64,000 nt of DNA from assembly GCF_029407905.1 (NCBI RefSeq), contig NC_073643.1, forward strand, positions 32,144,001 to 32,208,000, in the 5' to 3' direction. Source of the stretch: Bubalus kerabau (lineage: Eukaryota > Chordata > Mammalia > Artiodactyla > Bovidae). Below are positions 58,553 to 64,000 of this stretch, piece after piece (positions within the stretch are counted from its first letter, which is position 1; every line of letters starts with the position of its first letter). The notes below the pieces were generated by a model. That model ran no database searches. It saw nothing but the letters and a program-made list of their open reading frames with translations, and had not been told where the DNA came from. A program made the translations under genes and the position numbers.

Positions 58553-60594
58553 CATGAATGCATGCATTACACATTTTCATCATTTGTTCTTTCTTCAGTG
58601 GTTTGACTAAAATTTCTTTCATGTTCATACAAGATCCTCAGTCTTTTCTGTTCCTGTGCTTCTATCTTTAATTCTCTTCTTTGCTGGGGCTTTTGTCTGA
58701 AATACTGTGAAAAGGCTGGCGCTCTTTACGTGACTGTGTAATTCGATATATCCCATGTTGGGTCTGAAAACTATGTTCTACACATAAATGACTTTTCCCT
58801 TCTTCCCAGCAGGAAAATTGCAAGGATTCCAGTAGCTAATTTTGAGATGTATAGAGCCAGCTCAGTAAACATTTGTTGAAAATTTAACTTTGAGTCCTAT
58901 GCTTTCTCTTGTTGAAGTGCATTTATGAGAACATGCTCATATCAGAGTAGTTTCTTTGTGTGTATGAACTTTTTTTAAGGACACTTAATAGTATGCCTTT
59001 TGCTTAAATGAGAAGCTTATTGTGTAGATTCTCTGAGAACTGAGTATTTGAAAATCAAATTCCTGCTCTCCAAGAATTTGATGAAACATGGTAAATTATT
59101 TTAACAAATATTTGTGGCTCTGGAGTTGCCATTACTCTGATTTTCTTGGCTTGATCCCTTTTGGTCTTAGATGGACCTTACCTTTCTCCTCTTCCCCACC
59201 ATATCTTTCTCTGCACATTCTTTTCACATTCATCTCCACACCTTCTGTCTGCCTTTCCAACTAGTAGCCAGACCCTTCTTTGCTTACCCTGGGAACTCTG
59301 ACGGTAGCAATTAAAATATATAACACTTCCCTTTCCTACATTAAAAAGCAGTAAAACCTTCATGTGAAATAACTAAGGGGACATACATAGTAGGAGGAGG
59401 GGTTCTTGCTCCTGCAGGCACCTTGCAGTGGGGACTATTTTTCTTATATGATATAAATGAAATCTTCACTCTGCCCACTTGTACACCTACGCATGTACTG
59501 AGCGTCTCCAAGGAGACAAGGAAACCCGGAGTCCAGTGATGGTGAATCCTCCTCAGAGACAGCAGGCTGGAGTCTCAGGCAACTCTCCCAGGCGTCTTGG
59601 CTTCCAGATGCCCCTCTCAGACAGCCTCTCTTCCCGAGGCTCTCGCAGGCAGTCTTTCTCGAACATGTCTCTCCCTTCCCAGACGCAGTAGCCCGTCCAC
59701 TCCATCCGAAGGGCTGGTCGTGGTGAGTTCACTAGACGGAAGGCTGCTGAAGGGACAGTAAGGGTGGGTGCAGCAGGGAGCTGGGACAGGAGGGGTCCAT
59801 CTTTCCCAGGATCTTTTCTTTGTCACCCATTGATTTATCTGTGCTTCATTTCATTGCCTCCCTTTGCACCTCTTAGACACAAAGGCAGTATACAACCTTC
59901 CGTAGCATCTTAAAAATATTTCTTGTGACCACACTACAGTCATAAGCTCAGTGTAATGAGATTGTCCTTTGAGGAGAAGTAGTCCTCTTGCTGATTAAAC
60001 ATTTTTAGTAATCTTTTGGTGAGCATATACCCCTGACCACTTGCATTGCCCTTCCCCTGAGTTGAGTGCATGGGAACTCCCACACCACCTTGCCTTCCCC
60101 CGCTGCACCCCGTGTCTCTCTAACTTTTCTTGGAACTGTAAACACTGTTTTCTTATGTAAATGACATCTGTTCCTCTTTGAAAAATATACTACCATCATA
60201 AGCCCATTTTTCACACTTTCTAAGATTATAGTGTCAGATCTTTTTGATATGTGGACCACATCTTTGTTTGAATCTTCCAGGCACAAATAATTGTCGTGTA
60301 GAAACAATTATTGATGTGCTCCCCAGTGAATCTTGTCCTGTCTCTAAACTCCAAGCACATCATTTAACAGACCTTCTCGACATCATCTCCGTGTGCACCT
60401 TCTTGGCTCTCAGCTGAATTGATTCGGATAGCCTAACTTGCCATGTGATTTTCTAGCGAAAGGTCTGCAAACTTCTGGTTTCTGTTGCCAGCCCTGCTGT
60501 CCTCTTTGGAAAGGTGGAGCTAGATGTTATTCCTAATAAATCCTTTGTCAGTGAATGACCTCACAAAGGTTTATTGGTGACGTATTTTTATTTT
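58553..60594. other. Unique intronic sequence with a CpG-containing segment
   Basis: Mostly AT-rich and featureless. 59480-59750 has about a dozen CpGs in some 270 bp and an open frame that starts on TTG, with no recognised domain. Confidence 0.45.
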
Positions 60595-60607
60595 TTTATT
60601 TGAGCTT

Positions 60608-60753
60608 TTTTTTTTTTTAAATAGTATCTCTTATTTTTTTTCACTTTCTGGCCACACAGCATGTGGGATCTTAGTTTCTTGTGCAGGGCTCTAACCCACG
60701 CCCCTTGCGGTGCACGCATGGAGTCTTAATCACTGGACCACCAGAGAAGTCCC
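60608..60753 (-). mobile_element. CHR-type tRNA-Glu SINE, antisense
   Basis: T-rich start, GGCCACACAGCATGTGGGAT, and the end CACTGGACCACCAGAGAAGT. Target duplication TTTATTTGAGCTT / TTTATTTGAACTT (one mismatch) at 60595-60607 and 60754-60766. Confidence 0.93.
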
Positions 60754-61510
60754 TTTATTTGAACTTGAGGAAAGATTGCTCAGTCATGTATTCTGCCCTT
60801 TGGAGGAACCTCCTTTTTTTCCTCTGGCATTAGCTCTAATTGCTAGCACCTCCCCAGTTTCTACCTTTAAGTAAAAACTAGCCCATGGTATACACTCAAA
60901 AGACGCGTTTGTTTTCAGCGCAGTTTTGTTCACAGGTGTATAAGGTACCTTTTGAGCTGACTTAGAGGTCAGACTAAGTTTTTTCTTACATAGTCCATCA
61001 AGGTCACCTCATTTTGATCTTCCTTCACGAATACCTTTATCTGCAGGGTGGTCCACCACTTACTTAGCTTTTGCTTTTTATTTGGGCTCAGATGAGGTGA
61101 AAGTGTTACTTTCAACTCGAGTTCCCAAGCTCCCTCAAGAATCGGAGAAGGATGAAGGTACCTTTGAAAAGAGCCCTTTAGTGTCTCTGAAATTCCTGAC
61201 TTTGCCCTGCTCTTTTGTGGCCTCTCTCTGCCCTCTTTCCTCCATGTCCCAAGCATTAATACTCTACATTGCATGTCAGATTTATGATATTAATCCATTG
61301 TCTGCGTAGATGGATTGCTATGCTTGAGGAATTGCGGATGAAATTGGCAAAGAAAATGTATCCAAATTCTGGAAAGTTTTCCAACTTAGACTGATGGGAA
61401 GTTTGATTTGCTGTTTTATTTGCCCGGAAATGGAAAAGTCAAGATCTCATCCTCATGTGTCCTTCCTGGAATCCTTTTTTGTGAAGGAGCCTCTGAACCT
61501 GTGTAGTAAG

Positions 61511-61541
61511 ATGAATGTTTTCCTTTTATTTTTCCTTCTAG
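61511..61541 (+). promoter_or_regulatory. 3' splice site of the FOXP1 exon
   Basis: The 30 bases before the exon are rich in T and C (TTTTCC, TTTTATTTTTCC) and end in CTTCTAG, a strong acceptor with no AG between the tract and the splice point. No TAA or TGA is needed for the reading; the phase is set by the FOXP1 codons that start at the first exon base. Confidence 0.85.
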
Positions 61542-61673
<132 letters not shown>

Positions 61674-62021
61674 TGATGTTATACACTTTGGGATAGCTGA
61701 TAAACCATTTAGAAGTGGACTGTGTTGAGAATTGCAAATCATGTAAGGAAATCTTCTGCAAAGGAAAAGTGCATTTTGTTTTTGTTTGTTTAATAGTAGC
61801 GCATGACACTTTGGGAAGAAAAATGTCTGTTCAACCAACAGTTTTGTTGTTGGGAGTAAGAAAATCTAATGAGACAATTTAATCGATGGCTGAGGAATTG
61901 TTGGCATGGGTGGCTTGTTAGGCTGTGTGGCTTACCAATGGGGAAAAGTTCCTAGTACTCACATATGTCACTCATTCTCTCGTGATCTGTCTAGAATTGG
62001 GACACACACACACGTTACTTC

Positions 62022-62190
62022 AGTGCAGTGGTTTTCAACTGGAGTGCTTTTACCCCTCAAAGGACAGTGGGCAGTGTCTAGAGACATTTTTGGCTCTCAC
62101 ATCTTGGGGGGGAATGGGTGCTTCTGGCATCTAGTAGGGAGAGGCTGAGAATACTGCTAAACCTCCTGCAGTGTACAGGACAGCCTCCCT
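62022..62190 (+). mobile_element. MER5A DNA transposon relic
   Basis: CAGTGGTTTTCAACTGGAGT, GGCAGTGTCTAGAGACATTT, GCTTCTGGCATCTAGTAGGG and CTGCTAAACCTCCTGCAGTG follow MER5A (hAT-Charlie) from its left terminus. Confidence 0.88.
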
Positions 62191-64000
62191 CAAGAGAAAA
62201 CTAGTCAGTCTAAAATGTTAATATTGTCAAGAACTTACTTGGCTTGAGGAAGATAGAGTATTTTCAATACACCTAGTATTGAGTGTAATACATCCTCTAT
62301 TCTTCAGTGGGTGTTTCTCAGATATTTCTAAATTATTAATAAAAATCAGCAAGCAGTCTGTATGTAAAGACTAGCAGCTTCTCATTTCAGAAACTTTAAA
62401 GGCAGGAGTTAGCAGACTGGAAGGCGTGAGTTCACAAATATCTACTTTCAATCTTTGACTTGAAGCAGAAAATGATCATAGACATTTCAGAGAAACTTAA
62501 CTCGGTGTATCTGTGCTCACAAGCAGGACAGGGAAGGCACTTGCAAATACCAGGCAGCTCATCACTACTTTCAGAGCTAAGAGTGGGCACCCCCTAAATG
62601 GGAAACAATATTGAGTTTCCCACACTGAACATTCTAGAAAAGAATTTATAAGTGGAAGCTGGTTGATGCTATAAGTTGATGCTGATTAAGATGACCGCAA
62701 GGTCAACCCAGAATCTAGCTTCGGTTGACTTTTTTCAGATCAGAGAGAACCAGGGTACCAGTCCCTAAATTATCCTACAAAGATCAAACTGACCTTGGAC
62801 CACACGTTCTAGTTCTTCTACATCTGCCTGTAAATTGTCACTGTCTAGGGCACATTCAGCATGATATAGAGGCACTTTCTTGGCACAGTTGAATCATAGT
62901 GTGCATTGATTCCTAACACTTCTAAAAGCAGTGGTTTGGAGAACCACCGCCAACCCATATGCCTTTTCGTGAGTATGAATGCCGGGGACATTTTTAATGA
63001 GGTCCAGTGCCACTGAGGTCCCGTGTCAGGTGCTATAAGCAGTGCTTTGTTGTGCCGATGTCTTAAGAACAGCTCTGGAGGATGAAATATGACTGTGTTG
63101 ACCTTTCAGCTGTGAGCTTATTTGTCAGGATTCAAATAAGTTGAAAGGATCAAACTGAACAGTTTCCGTAGTCAGACTGGGAATTGTGTTTCAGAGGTCA
63201 GCAGTGGAGGCCACATTGCAGATTCCAGAACATAGCCAATTGTTGGTACATATTAAAGTACTGGGGCATCTCCTGCAGACAGAGACACAATTAAAATTCT
63301 AATTTATTAATGTATACAGGGAGCTAGCCCAGCCTGTCACTCAGTGATTCAAATGACTGTCCATTCTTTCGGCCTCCCCCTCAGAGCTCTCACAGCCTTA
63401 AAAATACTATGACTCCTCTTGAATTTATCAGATCTCAAATGCATTGGGAAAATAACAATATATTATTGTTGGGGGGCACAAAATTTTACATATAGTAGTG
63501 TTATTGTTGGAGATCATTTTTAAAAGGACACACAAAAATGGTCTAATAAACTGCTCTTCAGTGTTGAGTTGTATTTTTTTGGACCAGACTTATTTTCTAT
63601 TTACTTTTTTAATTATATAAGGCCTATTTAGATAAGCAAAGGGCAAGATGAATGAAGTTCCTTTAGGGCTAAATATATGAAGTCAAGTTTTAGGGGATTT
63701 CCTTTGGAAGGCATTTTCCCCTTCTTGCCTGTTACAAGGTTTTTAGCCACCAGAAGAGTATGACACAGAGAGCTTTGTTTTTCTTGGCAAAGGACAGTAT
63801 CAAAACCAGCCTAACACATTCTGCTGAGCACTTCAGTCTGTAGGAAAAGCGCGGGACAAGGGGGCCATGTTGGATGCTGAATTAGCTAAAGACGATGTTC
63901 CGAGTCCTTTCCTGTCCCTTCAGTGAAAGAACTGACAAGCAAAGAATTTAGACCAATTTTAAGAGTTGCTTCAGGGGGAGCGGTTGACCTGTGTGTGTGT
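62191..64000. other. Unique intronic sequence downstream of the exon
   Basis: No exon, SINE or LINE recognised. A GT run begins at 63991 and is cut by the window end. Confidence 0.5.

Larger units (their letters stand above)
1..61541 (+). other. FOXP1: FOXP1 intron upstream of the exon (open at the left end)
   Basis: No other FOXP1 coding exon was found by eye on the + strand, including the one expected just upstream that encodes the start of the protein and the first glutamine run. I infer that the whole stretch is one intron of more than 61 kb, or part of a chain of introns with untranslated exons that cannot be recognised by codon content. FOXP1 is known to be a very long gene with several promoters, which fits. 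Confidence 0.8.

Overview
This window is ruminant (pecoran, cattle-like) nuclear DNA and is almost entirely intron. The evidence for a ruminant is the density of lineage-specific retroposons: Bov-A2 and Bov-tA SINEs, BovB (RTE-clade) LINE fragments, CHR-type tRNA-Glu SINEs and ruminant L1 3' ends. Older mammalian MIR, L2, MER5A and MER20-like relics lie between them. I see no prokaryotic gene, rRNA, tRNA gene or CRISPR array.

The only protein-coding sequence I can support is one 102-bp exon at 61542-61643 on the + strand. Its 34 codons match the glutamine-rich N-terminal region of the forkhead transcription factor FOXP1, and it has a clean acceptor and a GTAAGT donor. Everything upstream (1-61541) is best read as one long FOXP1 intron, and 61644-64000 as the start of the next. 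The open frames elsewhere are chance frames or retroposon frames.

Layout. 1-31.9 kb: intron with many retroposons, including two insertions that look twin-primed (a BovB LINE at 20186-21933 and a Bov-A2 SINE at 16662-16930), each with target-site duplications. 31.9-45.5 kb: about 13.6 kb without any ruminant-lineage insertion that I can recognise. It holds dense AT-rich unique sequence, a perfect 16-bp forkhead-type palindrome, a duplicated homeodomain-type core, a perfect octamer, a C-rich/G-quadruplex-capable tract, a CpG-rich pocket and a candidate cryptic or alternative exon (41448-41690). I infer a regulatory block of FOXP1. 45.5-61 kb: retroposon-rich intron again, including a SINE that carries a 23-bp minisatellite with four CACGTG E-boxes and a head-to-head Bov-tA pair. 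61.5-64 kb: the FOXP1 exon, a MER5A relic and unique intron.

No new multi-gene system is visible. The observations most worth testing are the insertion-depleted block with its candidate exon/promoter, the FOX-type palindrome inside a FOX gene, the SINE-derived E-box array and the twin-primed SINE. Repeat names come from recognition of consensus features, not from a database search; boundaries are approximate unless a target-site duplication is given.
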